Assembly: GCF_009389715.1 (NCBI RefSeq)
Contig: NW_024067667.1
Span: 3,060,501-3,124,500, forward strand
Length of the DNA stretch: 64,000 nucleotides
Source: Phoenix dactylifera
Taxonomy: Eukaryota > Streptophyta > Magnoliopsida > Arecales > Arecaceae
Reading direction: 5' to 3'
Part shown: positions 24,164-35,100 of the stretch, one piece after another
How the letters are laid out: each line of letters begins with the position of its first letter
Numbering within the stretch: the stretch's first letter is position 1
Made by a program: the position numbers and the translations under genes
The notes under the pieces: generated by a model
What the model was told of the DNA's origin: nothing
Seen by the model: the letters and a program-made list of their open reading frames with translations, nothing else
The model's database searches: none

Positions 24164-25312
24164 ATGGACAAAAGTTGGATAAATAAGTCGAGATCCAACA
24201 AAGAAGATTTAGATAGAGTTCAGAATTTTATTAAATTTGCTTTTAAGAAAGCTAATATGAATAAAAAGATTTTATATCTATGTCGAAAATGTATAAATTG
24301 TTTTTCTCTCATTCGAAAAACTGTTGAAGCATATTTGGTATGGAATGGTTTTCTAAAGGGTTATATTGAATGAGTATTTCATGGAGAGTCCGAATGATGA
24401 GTTCTACATACAGCACTTGGTCGATTGTTTTAATTCCTTATAATTTGCCATATGGATGTGTATGAAATAGTCTTCACTTGTTCAGTCAATGGTTATTCCA
24501 AGTGATAAGGGTTCAAGTAATAATATTGATATTTTTCTGCAGTCTTTAATAGAGAAATTGAAACATTTATGGGAGGGTATTAATGCATTTGATGCTTTAA
24601 CTGGCCAAACATTCAAATTATGGGCAGCTCTTATTGAGACTATCAATAAGTTTTCTACATATGCTAATTTATTTGGTTGGAGTACTAAGGGGTGTATTCC
24701 ATGTCCTTCTTGTAGGAATTCAACCCATTCGTATTGGTTAAAATATAGAGAAAAGTTTTGTTATATGGGCCATCGTCGATGGATAGAAGCAAACTATTCA
24801 TTTTGATTTCAGAATGATCTATTTGATAGTACTATAAAGTTGTGATATGCCTCCATTCCATCAATTGGATCTAAAGTTCTTAAACAAATGCATGACATCA
24901 ATTACAGTTATGGTAGATCTCCAAATATTCAAAGAAAAGAGAAAGGGAGAATGTTGGAAGCTTAATGAATGAAGGGTTAATAAAGGAGATCACTACTAGC
25001 AATCTTGATGCAGGGGTGTTTGAGGATGTTGAAAACTTCTTCAGGAATGATAACAACGTATATGGATAGAGAAATGATGATGATATAACGGTAGCATCTA
25101 CACATAGAGGTATTAATCAATTATTGGAAAAGAAGAAGAATTTTTTTTATTTATCTTATTGTAAGTACAATCTTCTTCGACATAATATTGATGTGATGCA
25201 CATAGAGGAGAATGTTTGTGATAATTTGATTGGAACATTTTTAAATCTTGATGAAAAGACTAAAGATGACATGAAAGTGCGTCTTGATTTGAAAGATATG
25301 GACATAGAATAA
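24164..25312 (+). pseudogene. CACTA transposase (TNP2 type), broken
   Basis: TNP2-type transposases cut and paste CACTA elements. Three recognisable pieces occur in order. First is the N-terminal domain from 24164 (MDKSWINKSRS, then a CRKC pair). Second is a middle piece at 24489-24806 with 'GWSTKGCIPCPSC' and 'YMGHRRWIEANYSF'. Third is 25124-25312 with 'NLLRHNIDVMHIEENVCDNL'. Stops and deletions separate them (for example at 24371 and 24804), and the C-terminal half is absent because the sequence jumps to the subterminal repeats. The motifs are those of plant TNP2 proteins. The same N-terminal region occurs in reverse orientation at about 33130-33326. Confidence 0.85.
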
Positions 25313-25689
25313 GACCTTCATCTGAAAAAGCTTGCTAATAATAAAATTTATATACCTTCTTCATGTTACATAATGTCTACTCAAGTTTTATATGTATATT
25401 TTTATATTTTTCGAATAATATTGAGTTGTAATTTGACTTTTAATCATGTTTGACAATATAAATGTAGTCATATTTGATAATATAAATATTTGCTATTTCT
25501 ATATATGTTACATATGTTATTATATGACCTCTGTTATGTATGTATTTGGTGTATATATTTGTATATAGAGTTTTCAAAAAAATTTAAATAATTTTTTTAA
25601 AATTAATTTACACTTATGATGCTATAAAGTGTCATCATATTTCAAATATAACAATGCTTTAAAATGTTGTTAAAATATATATTAGCGAA

Positions 25690-25944
25690 GCTAATTTGTG
25701 TCGTTAATTGGCAATGTAAATAAGTATCGTTAATATAAGACGCTTTAGTGCCGACGCTTTTAAAAAGCGTCGGCGATTAGCAACGCTTATAAACATCGTT
25801 CGTTATAACTCACAATGCGAACCAAAAGCGTCATAGAATTATTTTTTCTTGGCTGCATTGCCGATGCTTTTGCGATGTTTTAGAAAGCATCAAGAAGCTG
25901 ACTCAGGCGCTTTTTTGCATTGCAATGCCAGATGTTTTTGTAGA
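25690..25944 (+). repeat. Right subterminal repeats of the first CACTA element
   Basis: Variants of 'ccgacgctt' and its complement 'aagcgtcgg' recur, including the perfect palindrome GCCGACGCTTTTA...GCGTCGGC at 25750-25774. In CACTA elements such subterminal repeats bind the element's own DNA-binding protein. 25313-25690, between the transposase and these repeats, is AT-rich and non-coding. Confidence 0.75.
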
Positions 25945-26023
25945 ATATTAATCTATTTTTGCCATCTTTTTTTATTAAGAACAATTGAATTATCTTTACT
26001 GAATTTTTATCATTCTTTATTGA

Positions 26024-26330
26024 ATTTTTAAATGTATACCCCATAAATATGCATAATTGCATGAATACCCTTGCAAAATTATTATTTACATGTATATCCT
26101 CATAAAGTTTTCTTTTTGTGCGGATACCTATAAGGGTATTTCAGTTATTTTAAATTTAAATTATTTATTTTTTAACAGTATTAGATGGTATGGGTGCATA
26201 TATTAAAAAGAAAAAAAAAAGAAGAGTATGCAAAATAAGTATTTGATGAGGCTATACATATAAATAACAATTTTATGAAGATACTCATACAATTTTGTAT
26301 ATTTTGAAGGGTATACATGCAAAAAAAACT
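26024..26330. mobile_element. Fold-back MITE-like repeat, copy C
   Basis: Left arm 'aatgtataccccataaatat' and right arm 'attttgaagggtatacat' are inverted copies, about 70-80 bp each. The centre holds 'acctataagggtatttcagt'. It starts only about 80 bp beyond the probable right end of the CACTA element. It is the same family as 9928-10191 and 10270-10599. Confidence 0.65.
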
Positions 26331-28924
26331 TTATTTCTTATGATGGGTAGAAAGGATTCTATGTTCCAAGCTCCTCAGTTAGTTGCATGGTACGTGCCAA
26401 GCGCTAGTTCTAATTCCACGTCAATATAAGAAGCTAGGAAGGTAAACCCAAGATAGTGAACGGAACACCCAACTTTTTCACTTATCTACCCTTTTAGACG
26501 TAAGTTAAAGCATATTACTAGCATGGTTTGTGATGGTGGCACCTCCAGTGGAGTTTTATCATAATTCATAACTTACGGTGCTTTGCAGGAGTTGAGGAGT
26601 TTTCTGAGGTTTGAAGTATCCTCCCTACCATTTCTTATTTCAGTGACCCAGTCAAGTCCTTTTCAAACATCTCCTCTTCCAACATCTTCTTCTCCTTCTC
26701 TTTGTACTCAGGCGACTATCCTCATCCCTCCTTTCTATTACTCTTCTCCATCTAAACCCTTCCTCATATTTCAATTCTAAAAGCTTCATATGACTATCAT
26801 ATGGTGAAATCCAATAAGCACAGATAAATGAGGAACTATTTTGAAAATGTTTGAACTCAAAAGGTACTAAGAGGTACTGGTCTTAAGTTGATGAAATGTT
26901 TAAATAATTATATCATCTACGATGTATCCTACATTTTTTACGATGCAAACTACGATTCTTGCAGGATACGTCAGGCTTGTGACATTGGACATATGAGTCG
27001 GGTTCGTCATATTGGACATATATATGAATCTAAAGACGCACCTTGAATAGCATCCAGGTGACTTTATTTCCGCTATGCAGGGACATATGCAGCCTTAGTT
27101 TTTGGTACAGCCATCAAAAAACAGTAGGCAAACTAAGAGCGCAATTATATTTCATATTTCAAATTAGGCAATTAGTACATGAGTTAGTGATAAAGTTAGG
27201 TTTCACGTTATTTTATTTTATCTTGTTTTTTTTTGGTAGAAAGAAGAGTCTGAGCTTAAGGGATTTATTAAGGGAATAAAAGTAAGATGAACGGAAGAAG
27301 GAAAGAAAAGAATAGAAAGGAAGGGAGAGAAACCAAGATATCAACAAAAGAACAACAACAAAAAAAAACGAGGCTGCTCAATGGAGATTAAGAATGGAAA
27401 ACACATCTATTTAAAATAATTGAATTAGTTAATAGCAACCTGTCTTATTCTGCGACTATACTACTTGGCTGGCGCGTACCGTGACGCTAGCGAAAGCTTG
27501 TCTGGCTCCTTGTACACTAGAAGCAGACAAATCCGGCCTCCTCATAATACCTACCTGGCCCATCCACAGCACAGGTACTCCAAGCATGACAATAGTACCC
27601 ACGTGTACAAGAGAGAGAGAGAGAGAGATGACTAGGGCGCCGATAAATCTCGGACCGGCTCATGAGTGACCTCGACCTAATTTGGTTTTTTGTTCGGGTT
27701 CTAATGTTGAACCCAAACGCAACCTAATAGAAAATCGGGTTGGGTCGGGTCCGTAGCTAAAATTTCTGGCCCAATGGGTTATTCAAGTCGGATTAGGTCT
27801 ATATATAATCCGGTCCCAATTAAAAAAAAAAATTGAGTGCGGGCCGGGTCCGGATTGGATCCCTGTACTTGTCATTTCCTATGCTTGTTTTCTTTTGTAA
27901 TAAGTGAAAATTACAAAAAACAGTTGTAGAACCATACAAGTAAAAGTGCCTAAGCATCAAGGATTGATGCTATTACAAACTAACCTAATAATGATAGACT
28001 CAACCTTGTTAGCTATAAGAAAATTTTTTTGTTCAGGTATGCTATACTTTTTTTTGAGTAGAAAAGAATTGCATCTATGTTCATCCTTTTTACGCAGCAA
28101 TGATATCCCCTGAATTTGTTAGAATGCATCTACTATTATTTTTTATAAACAAACTACTAAAAAAAGCTTACGTGGGCAAAGATGAAAAATATAATTTTAA
28201 TAATAACATGTGGCAAAGGTCAACAGTTGTAAAAGACTTCTCATGAACCTCTTCTTCTATATGGCAAAGTTGTACTCTATTTTTTCTTCATTAATCCAAC
28301 TTTCTTTTTAGAAGAACAACATTCATATTTAATGTCACCAACTTAAGCCTTCATATAAAATTTATGCCATTCGATATTACACAAAAATAGCCTCTTTCAT
28401 TCCTTTCGTCCTTAAACACAAGAAGAGATTAGAGGATTAGAGAGTTAGAGACCTTTAAGTACCCCTACGGGCCCTAATGGTGTACTGGATTCGAGCTGGA
28501 GCGGGTCATAGGGTAATTTTGTCTCAAAAATTAAATAAATCGGGTTGGGTCTGATCATGTTAGAATTCAGTAAATGCGAATCCGACCCGGTAAATAGAAC
28601 GAGTCCCATTTTAGAACCTGACCCGGTCTCATAGGTCCTTTAAATTGGATTAGGCCTAAGCAAGTAAGACCGGTCCGATCACGGGTCAACCCGACCCATT
28701 TACAGACTTATGTTTGTCTAACAATTAAAATTTACACTCGTATAAACCAAGTAATATATAAATATATATTGAGACGACCTTATGAATGGACTTAATATTA
28801 ACCATTTCACTCCAAGAACATGAGAGAGAAAATTATGTTGTTTGCTCTCAAAGAGACCTACCAATGTACACAGATTATCTCATGAATCAAATAACATGAG
28901 TTGACGCAATTTATTTCCTTCCTC
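26331..28924. other. Intergenic region with low-complexity and GGGT-rich patches
   Basis: No gene is supported. A (GA)n microsatellite lies at 27610-27628. Two patches rich in 'gggttgggtcgggt' type sequence and its complement (27690-27860 and 28480-28700) look like related decayed repeats; similar motifs recur at 38780-38940. The ORFs at 26583-26780 and 27481-27669 have no family features. Confidence 0.45.
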
Positions 28925-29500
28925 TTATTCCTCAATAGGAGAAGCAAGGCCAAGAAGCAAATCTACAAATGCCCCCACTATAAATCCATGAGTCCTTTTC
29001 CCGTTCAGCTTTAAGTACCACCCCAACATCTCCTGAAGCCACCCCCAGTCCTTCACCCCATGGGCCACCACCATCTCCTCCATTGACACCTTAAAATCCC
29101 AGTATGGATCCTTCGAGTCTATTGCCATGGCGACGCTCCCTTCGAATGGGACTCTTCCAGTCTTGGCGGCCGCCTCCTCCACTACGGAGTTCGTCCTGCA
29201 AGGCTCGAAGAAGAGCCGATCCGACCTTAGCCCACGTATGACTGCCTCGACTGTCTCGGGCCCCGTGGCCTCCGACACAGTTGAGAAGCTCTCAGATTCC
29301 ATGGGCGACCAACTGGTGAAGCATAATTCAGACGAGTCGAAGTTCGCTGAGTTGCCCTCGGCCCTGAAGGAGAGAGTCCTCGGATGCTTACAAGAAGGCC
29401 AAGCCCATGAAGAACTAGGAGAGGAAGACAAGGGAGAAGGAGAAGGCCTTGTGCCTCTAGTCTTATAGAAGAGAGAGGTTAGATGAAGTTTCCTACCCAT
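28925..29500 (-). CDS. OFP: OVATE family protein (OFP), 191 aa
   Basis: Ovate family proteins are plant-specific nuclear repressors that act with TALE homeodomain and TRM proteins to shape organ growth. The C-terminal OVATE domain lies at about residues 119-181: 'FEGSVAMAIDSKDPYWDF', 'SMEEMVVAHGV', 'WLQEMLGWYLKLN' and 'HGFIVGAFVDLL' are the conserved blocks. The frame is open 76 codons further upstream, but the start chosen gives MGRKLHLTSLFYK, the usual short basic OFP N-terminus. The upstream part reads as untranslated leader. The middle is Ser/Pro-rich low complexity. It is a single exon, as usual for the family. A possible TATA box (CCTATATTTATTG on the minus strand) lies at about 29691-29703. 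The exact subfamily number cannot be set. Confidence 0.9.
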   Translation of the reverse strand: MGRKLHLTSLFYKTRGTRPSPSPLSSSPSSSWAWPSCKHPRTLSFRAEGNSANFDSSELCFTSWSPMESESFSTVSEATGPETVEAVIRGLRSDRLFFEPCRTNSVVEEAAAKTGRVPFEGSVAMAIDSKDPYWDFKVSMEEMVVAHGVKDWGWLQEMLGWYLKLNGKRTHGFIVGAFVDLLLGLASPIEE

Positions 29501-30081
29501 TTGGCTTTCTTTTCGCAGGAGAGGAAGAGAAGGGAGAGGTCTGAGATCTGTGTGAATTGTCAAGGTTGTATGTGACTCTAGAGCTAGGAGAGGCTTTAAA
29601 GGAGGGTATGTGGCTTGGGTTGTTTTTAAAACCAGAGGCAGGAGGGAAGATGGAAAGGGAAAGGAGGACCCTCTGGGGTCACACATGTGGGCAATAAATA
29701 TAGGGTGGAGAGCACCAATAGTATTCAATACATCATTAAATACTGGTTGCTAGGTTTTGAAGTGGTCAAAGGATCAGCTCTTGATAGCATGCAAGGGTGC
29801 AACTGAAGATGTCATCTTCAGGGAGTTGGATTACGTTTTCCATTCATTAATGTAAGTTACGCTGTACCGCGGAGCCGGACTTGTTTCAATATTGAAGATT
29901 TGACCAGGCGAGGTGGTGTAGCTTCAGAAGTAAATGACAGTTTTGTTTTCCCTATAATCAACAAAAAAAAACAGAAAGCAGGAAACTTGTAGGAGGTCCT
30001 AGATTTAAATCCTATGGAGGTGTTCATGAGAAAAGCAAATTTCTTGTTCATGCCTAAGAACTTTGAAGCATCATGACCCAT
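29501..30081. promoter_or_regulatory. Upstream region of the OFP gene
   Basis: It contains the probable leader and promoter of the OFP gene, with a TATA-like CCTATATTTATTG on the minus strand near 29703-29691. The rest, up to the CACTA terminus at 30082, shows no feature. Assignment is by position and the TATA-like match only. Confidence 0.4.
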
Positions 30082-33000
30082 CACTATCAAAAAAATAACA
30101 TTTTTCAGTACTTTTTAGAGTTTTTGCCGACGCTTATAAGCGTGATAATTTTCGCGTCGATGCTTCCAAAAACATCGTGAAAACATCGGGCAGGTGCGAG
30201 TGGATTTTTTTTTTCCGATGCTTTTTGAAAGCGTAGGTATAAACGGACTATATGCCGACGCTTTTAAGCATCGCCCGTTTTGGAGTCCGCCGACGCTTAT
30301 AAGCTTCGGCCGAAACTGAAGATAGGCTGACGCTTCTTAGCATCGGCCCGCTTTGGACTCCGCCGATGCTAATTAGCGTCCGCAATAAGCAACACGGCAC
30401 GAGGTGCCCTAAATCTATATAATTATAAAAGCAATTTTTAAACCTATATACATTATTTTCCAACACAATAAATATACAACCTAAATTACATAAATAACAA
30501 AAGTCACATTACAAACAAGAACTTTTCATTCAAAATATTCATATTATCATATTTGATTACATTATTCTTCAAAAACATTAAAAACATATATATCAAATTT
30601 CTAAATAAACAGTCTACAATATGTCTGGGGTCAATGGCATCATCATCTCTATGAGTAGATGAAGTATCAGCAACCTACAAGAAAAAAAAAGACACTTTAG
30701 AAAGTAAAAATACAAAAGTCATTATGCTCGTACAAAAATACATTATAATTACGTGAAATATTTAAATAGATTTAGTTATTTACCTGAAAAGCAAATCTCT
30801 GCAATAAAGATGAAATCTGGTCAAGCTGATCCTGCAAAGATTATATCTTTAACTCATGGCTCTGCTTCAACTCCGCAATATTGATCCTATGGCTCTGCCT
30901 TATCTCCTCTATCTCTGTCTTATGTCTCTACCTTATCTGTTCTCTCTATTTTTAGACTACAAACCTCTGCAATGCTACTACCTTGTTTGGCATCTTAGGT
31001 ATATCGGCTTACTGCAGACAACTGAGTGAGGGTAACTCCAATGACATAACCCCTCACTCGATCATAACGCTCTGGGCCCATCAATTCAGCGAAGACCTGA
31101 GTTTCGATGTGACTGGTTGCGTCGGATGATGATGACTCCCCGATGCACTTTGAAATAAGAGATATAGCCCCGTCCTATATCTCTCTCAAAAAAATAGCCA
31201 CATTAATATTTAAAAAAAAAGTAAGACTAATAAAAAATTTTTTTTGAACAAATCAAGGATGAATACATACAACTATATCTCTCGACTTCTCCCAAACAAA
31301 GTTGTCATCTCGATGGGTGTGGGTCATCCTATAGAACTTTACCTCACCGGATTTCCTCCCATGCTCTTCTATCTATACACACGAAGAGTATATTGACAAA
31401 CTATATATCATGATATATGTTATATGTTAGTAGAGTTTCAAAGAGTTTCAAAAAAACTTACGAATTCATCTCTACATCTCGCATAACTCTTCGAGCTTGA
31501 AGTGTGAGGAATAGCCTGAGATGCTCATATAGCTCTACCAATATCGGAATATATCTGCCAAAAAAAAAGTAAACAATATAATATAATCAATGTATATATT
31601 TTCAATCCATATTAATAATAAAGATATTATAAGATATTGAAACAACATACACAACATGTCCTCTTTTAGAAAATCAATAGTGAACAAGCTCCCTCTACTG
31701 CTGAGGGTATACATCAGGAGGACAAATACGAGCAACCTCTTCTTCTATCATAACCTCACGCTTGAAGTCCGTCTTCAACTTCGCCTTATATTCTTTTCAT
31801 TTGCAGTTGAAGAACTTTAGCACCCAATCATGACTCTCTGAAGAAGTACAAACTTACCCTACACCAAGATACATAATGTTATAATAATATTAAATTAAAA
31901 ATTAAATTTATGATAGTAAGCAAATTAACATACAAGAGGTATCAAATTAATAATAACAAATTCAATTCATTACCTATATAAGTCTAAGAAGCTCAACCTT
32001 ATACAAAGGAAGTATTTCATTTCACTTTGTATAGTTGAGCGGACACAACTGACCCTTGCGTGCAACCGATCCTAAGAAACTTGATAAAAGACTTCCAGCC
32101 CTCTTGACGGACTGTCCCAATTTGTTGCATCGGATGATGAACTTGTCACCCTCACGAAGCCCCCTTGATGGTCAAGAACAACACTTTCAACTTTTTTTAA
32201 AACTTTTCCATCAGATAAGAACTTGTAAACATCTGCATTCTCTATTATGTCACAATTTCTTTGAGATCGATTGAAAATTATTTCGATACCTTCAAGATAT
32301 CTCAAACAAAATGTCAAATACATCTCAGCAATATATCTTCTAGCAATCGAGCCCTTGGGATAGGCTCGATTGCGTACATAATCTTTTAAGCGCACAAGAA
32401 ACCTTCAACGATAAATTTTTAATATCAATATCAACATCAAACTGATTATTAAATATGGACATTAGAGTTTAGAAAAACCACCTCTCAGTCAATGAATCAT
32501 TCTCGTCTTCTTTATGTTTTTTCCATCGTGAAGTTCCATCTATTCGACACGACTCTTGGTTAATATTTTCACTACGATATAAAATGCAGTCATTCGGACA
32601 ATTGTGCATCTTTTCGTATTCAAGATCCAATTCTTTTATTAGTTTTTTGACTTCATATGAAAATGATGGCAAAGTAACACCTTCTGAAAATGCATCCTTT
32701 AATAATTGAAGAAGCATAGTAAAAGACTTGCTGGACTACCCATTCAAATATTTGAAATATAATAAATGCTGAAGAAAAGAAATCTTCATAAAATTTTTAC
32801 AATCCGAACATAGTTCTTGATCACAATCTCTTACAAAATTATCATACCGATCTGTGTCATCAGAATGTATAGGTTCCTCAACATGCATGGATTGATCAGT
32901 AATTGTATGCCCATCACCTATTATGGCTACTTCTTATCCTCCACTTCTATTAAATTTCTAATACTATGTCCAAGAGAATCTCTGAGTAAGCCCCTTATAT

Positions 33001-33372
33001 CATCTTCTCCTACATAATTTCGTTCCGTATTACTGGATCCAAAACTAAAGGTGTGTTTTAGATAAGAAGGTTGGTTATATATAGAGAGACAATAATATGG
33101 ACTCTCCATGAAGTGTCCATTCAGTATAACTTTTTAGAAAATCACTTCACATTAAATGTTCTTCAACAGCTTTTGGATCAAGAGAAGAACCGTTTACACA
33201 TTTTTGACATAAATATAAAATCTTTTCGTTCTTATTAGATTTCCCAAAAGAAAACTTAATAAAATTTTGAACTCCATCTAAATATTTGGCACCGGATCTC
33301 AACTTATTTATCCAACTTTTGTCCATTCTATTAAAATACCAATTGTACTGTAATTTATATAAATAAAATTAG
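30082..33372 (-). mobile_element. Second CACTA element, one end preserved
   Basis: One terminus is preserved: CACTATCAAAAAAATAAC at 30082. Dense subterminal copies of 'gccgacgctt' and 'gcatcggc' in both orientations follow to about 30385. Transposase remnants run on the minus strand at 32072-33326. The start codon region and the sequence just before it (to about 33372) match the first CACTA element at about 24093-24164, so the two are the same family. No second terminus or subterminal repeats were found to the right, so the promoter-side end is truncated or too decayed to see. 30386-32071 is AT-rich internal sequence. Confidence 0.75.
32072..33326 (-). pseudogene. CACTA transposase (TNP2 type) remnant, minus strand
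   Basis: Read on the minus strand, the pieces follow the TNP2 order. The N-terminus (MDKSWINKLRSG) starts at 33326 and runs into a stop near 33155. The block at 32469-32717 carries 'LEYEKMHNCPNDCILYR' and 'CRIDGTSRWKKH'. The block at 32072-32395 carries 'LKDYVRNRAYPKGSIARRYI' and 'LTFCLRYLEG', the C-terminal domain. The catalytic middle is deleted. It is complementary in content to the first element, which keeps the N-terminal and middle pieces but lost the C-terminus. Confidence 0.85.
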
Positions 33373-34833
33373 GGAATGGAAAAGGATGGCATAAAAATGA
33401 AAGAATCATGAGGGGTCAGTGGGCAATCATGGCAAGGAAGTCTTGAGTCAAAGTCTTCGTAATTTCCATCAAAAAGGAAAAAAGAGAGTCAAAGTCTTTC
33501 TAGTTGTCCATAAGCTCCTAGTCTCCTCACATCATTTTTCTGAGAGGAAAAACTTGCACCCAATTGAATGCATGATGGGGGCGTTCCGAGAAACACTTGC
33601 ACCCAATTTGTTCTGACAGGAAAGTCGGACTACCACAATTGTCACCTTAAAATCAGAGTCCCTGTCTATTTGAAATTAGAAAAAAAAAAAAAAAGTTAAT
33701 AGCATGATAGCATATCTATTCATTGAACCTATGAGTGATATTGAAGCCTTTGATGATGCCATGAGATAAGAAAAATGTGGAGAGAATGATCTGAGGGAAG
33801 AGTCATCTATTTTGGATCATATTGGGAGCCTCTGGAGCATCTGTTTTGGCTTCGTTTCCATACCCTTCATCCTATCTTACATCATCTTGGATGGCTTACT
33901 AATCAACTTCAATTCTTTTGTGCTTATCACATTTACATGGAAGGAATTACGGTGGTCGATTGGCTGGTAGGCCATGTCGTATCCATCAGCTTCATTTTCT
34001 TGGAAAGGCCCCTACCCACCGGATGTTCTTGATTTACTAAGGGCAGACCAATTTGGAATTGCTTATCAACAGAGAACTTGGTTCATCTCTTTTGTGTCAA
34101 GAAAAAAGGTTGCAGCTTCATAATTACCGGTTTAGTGATAGATAATGATTACCAGTTAGCTATCTAGGAACCGAATCTGAGTGGATCGAGCTGAGCTTAG
34201 AAGTTTATGCTACACTTAGAAGCTTTACTTTTCTGCAACCATCTTTTAGTCAGCCTACCACTCTAACCTCTTATGCTAAATCTCTCAGCAAGAGAAGAGA
34301 ACAGTACAAAACAGGAGAGTTCGAGGGAATAAGGACTTGAGGAGTAATATTTTGCTAAAGAGCTCTTACAACTCTTACTCTCTATCATGTACAATGAATG
34401 GTCAGAGAATATATGCAGCGACATAATTTCAATAGTTAGGATCATTCGGGCTCCTACATAAAAGCCTAGAAAGTATCTACCCTTGTGGCCAAATCTATAG
34501 ATTTTTAGAGGATTCTGCAATCTTTGAGCTAGTTAAGCTCCTTCCAAGAGGAAAAATTGTGCATCAAGTCAGATACCACTTTTGGACATACACAGTTGGC
34601 ATGACATCTATCAGTTATTATTATTTTTTTGTGTGTATATTTCATCATCTGGATGATGGATGGATCATGATGTTTCATGCAGCATGGTATTCCTAAGAAC
34701 ATTTACAGTATGAATCAAGAAAGTTTTAACACCCATATGTCCAACAATACCTAGTGGAAAGTATTTGTGGTATGAGTCAAGAGCTAAAATGGTGGCGCAA
34801 ATTATAAGATGATGCATAGTGCAATACTTTGGG
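33373..34833. other. Intergenic, no recognised feature
   Basis: AT-rich sequence with short ORFs on both strands and no family signal. Nothing further was seen. Confidence 0.4.
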
Positions 34834-35100
34834 CGAAGGCGGACCTCGATCGATTGGGGCTTGGGGTCGGTCGTCAACACCGGAGAGGAAGGAGGAGAAG
34901 ATTCTCGGACGAAGGCGAAGCTCGATCATGGCTTGAGGGCCGGTCGGTTGGAGCTGGAGAGGAGGGAGGAGGAGAAGATCCTCTGGCGGAGGCGAAGCTC
35001 GCTCAAGGCTTGAGGGCCGGTCATTCGATAAAAAGGAGGGAGGAGGAAAAAACACCTTGGGTGAAGGCGGAGCTCGTGCCGGAGAGGAGGGAATTTTTTA
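34834..35100. repeat. GC-rich minisatellite, about 77-bp unit, 3.5 copies
   Basis: Units begin at 34834, 34910, 34987 and 35062 with variants of 'cgaaggcgaagctcgatc' and continue with a purine-rich 'gaggagggaggaggagaaga' part. The period of 75-77 bp is not a multiple of three across all units, so the overlapping ORFs (for example + 34809-35111) are by-products, not coding repeats. Confidence 0.75.

Larger units (their letters stand above)
10931..25944 (+). mobile_element. CACTA (En/Spm) transposon, decayed and split by an Athila element
   Basis: The left end begins CACTGTAAAAAAAATAC, followed by the subterminal motif 'gatgcttt/cgtcgg' repeated in both orientations (10980-11290). The right end has the same motifs (25690-25910), including a perfect 25-bp palindrome at 25750-25774, and closes near 25931-25944 with 'gatgtttttgtag', the inverted form of a CACTA terminus. 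TNP2-type transposase pieces lie on the plus strand at 24164-25312. Removing the Athila insertion (12231-23604 plus one taatc copy) leaves about 3.6 kb, too short for an autonomous element. The exact right border and its 3-bp target duplication are uncertain. Confidence 0.75.

Noticed and set aside
29127-29468. 113-aa plus-strand ORF antisense to the OFP gene
   Set aside because: Shadow of the OVATE-domain coding frame, no independent signal.
34834-35100. CRISPR-like array
   Set aside because: Units are contiguous degenerate 77-bp repeats without unique spacers, in a plant nuclear context.
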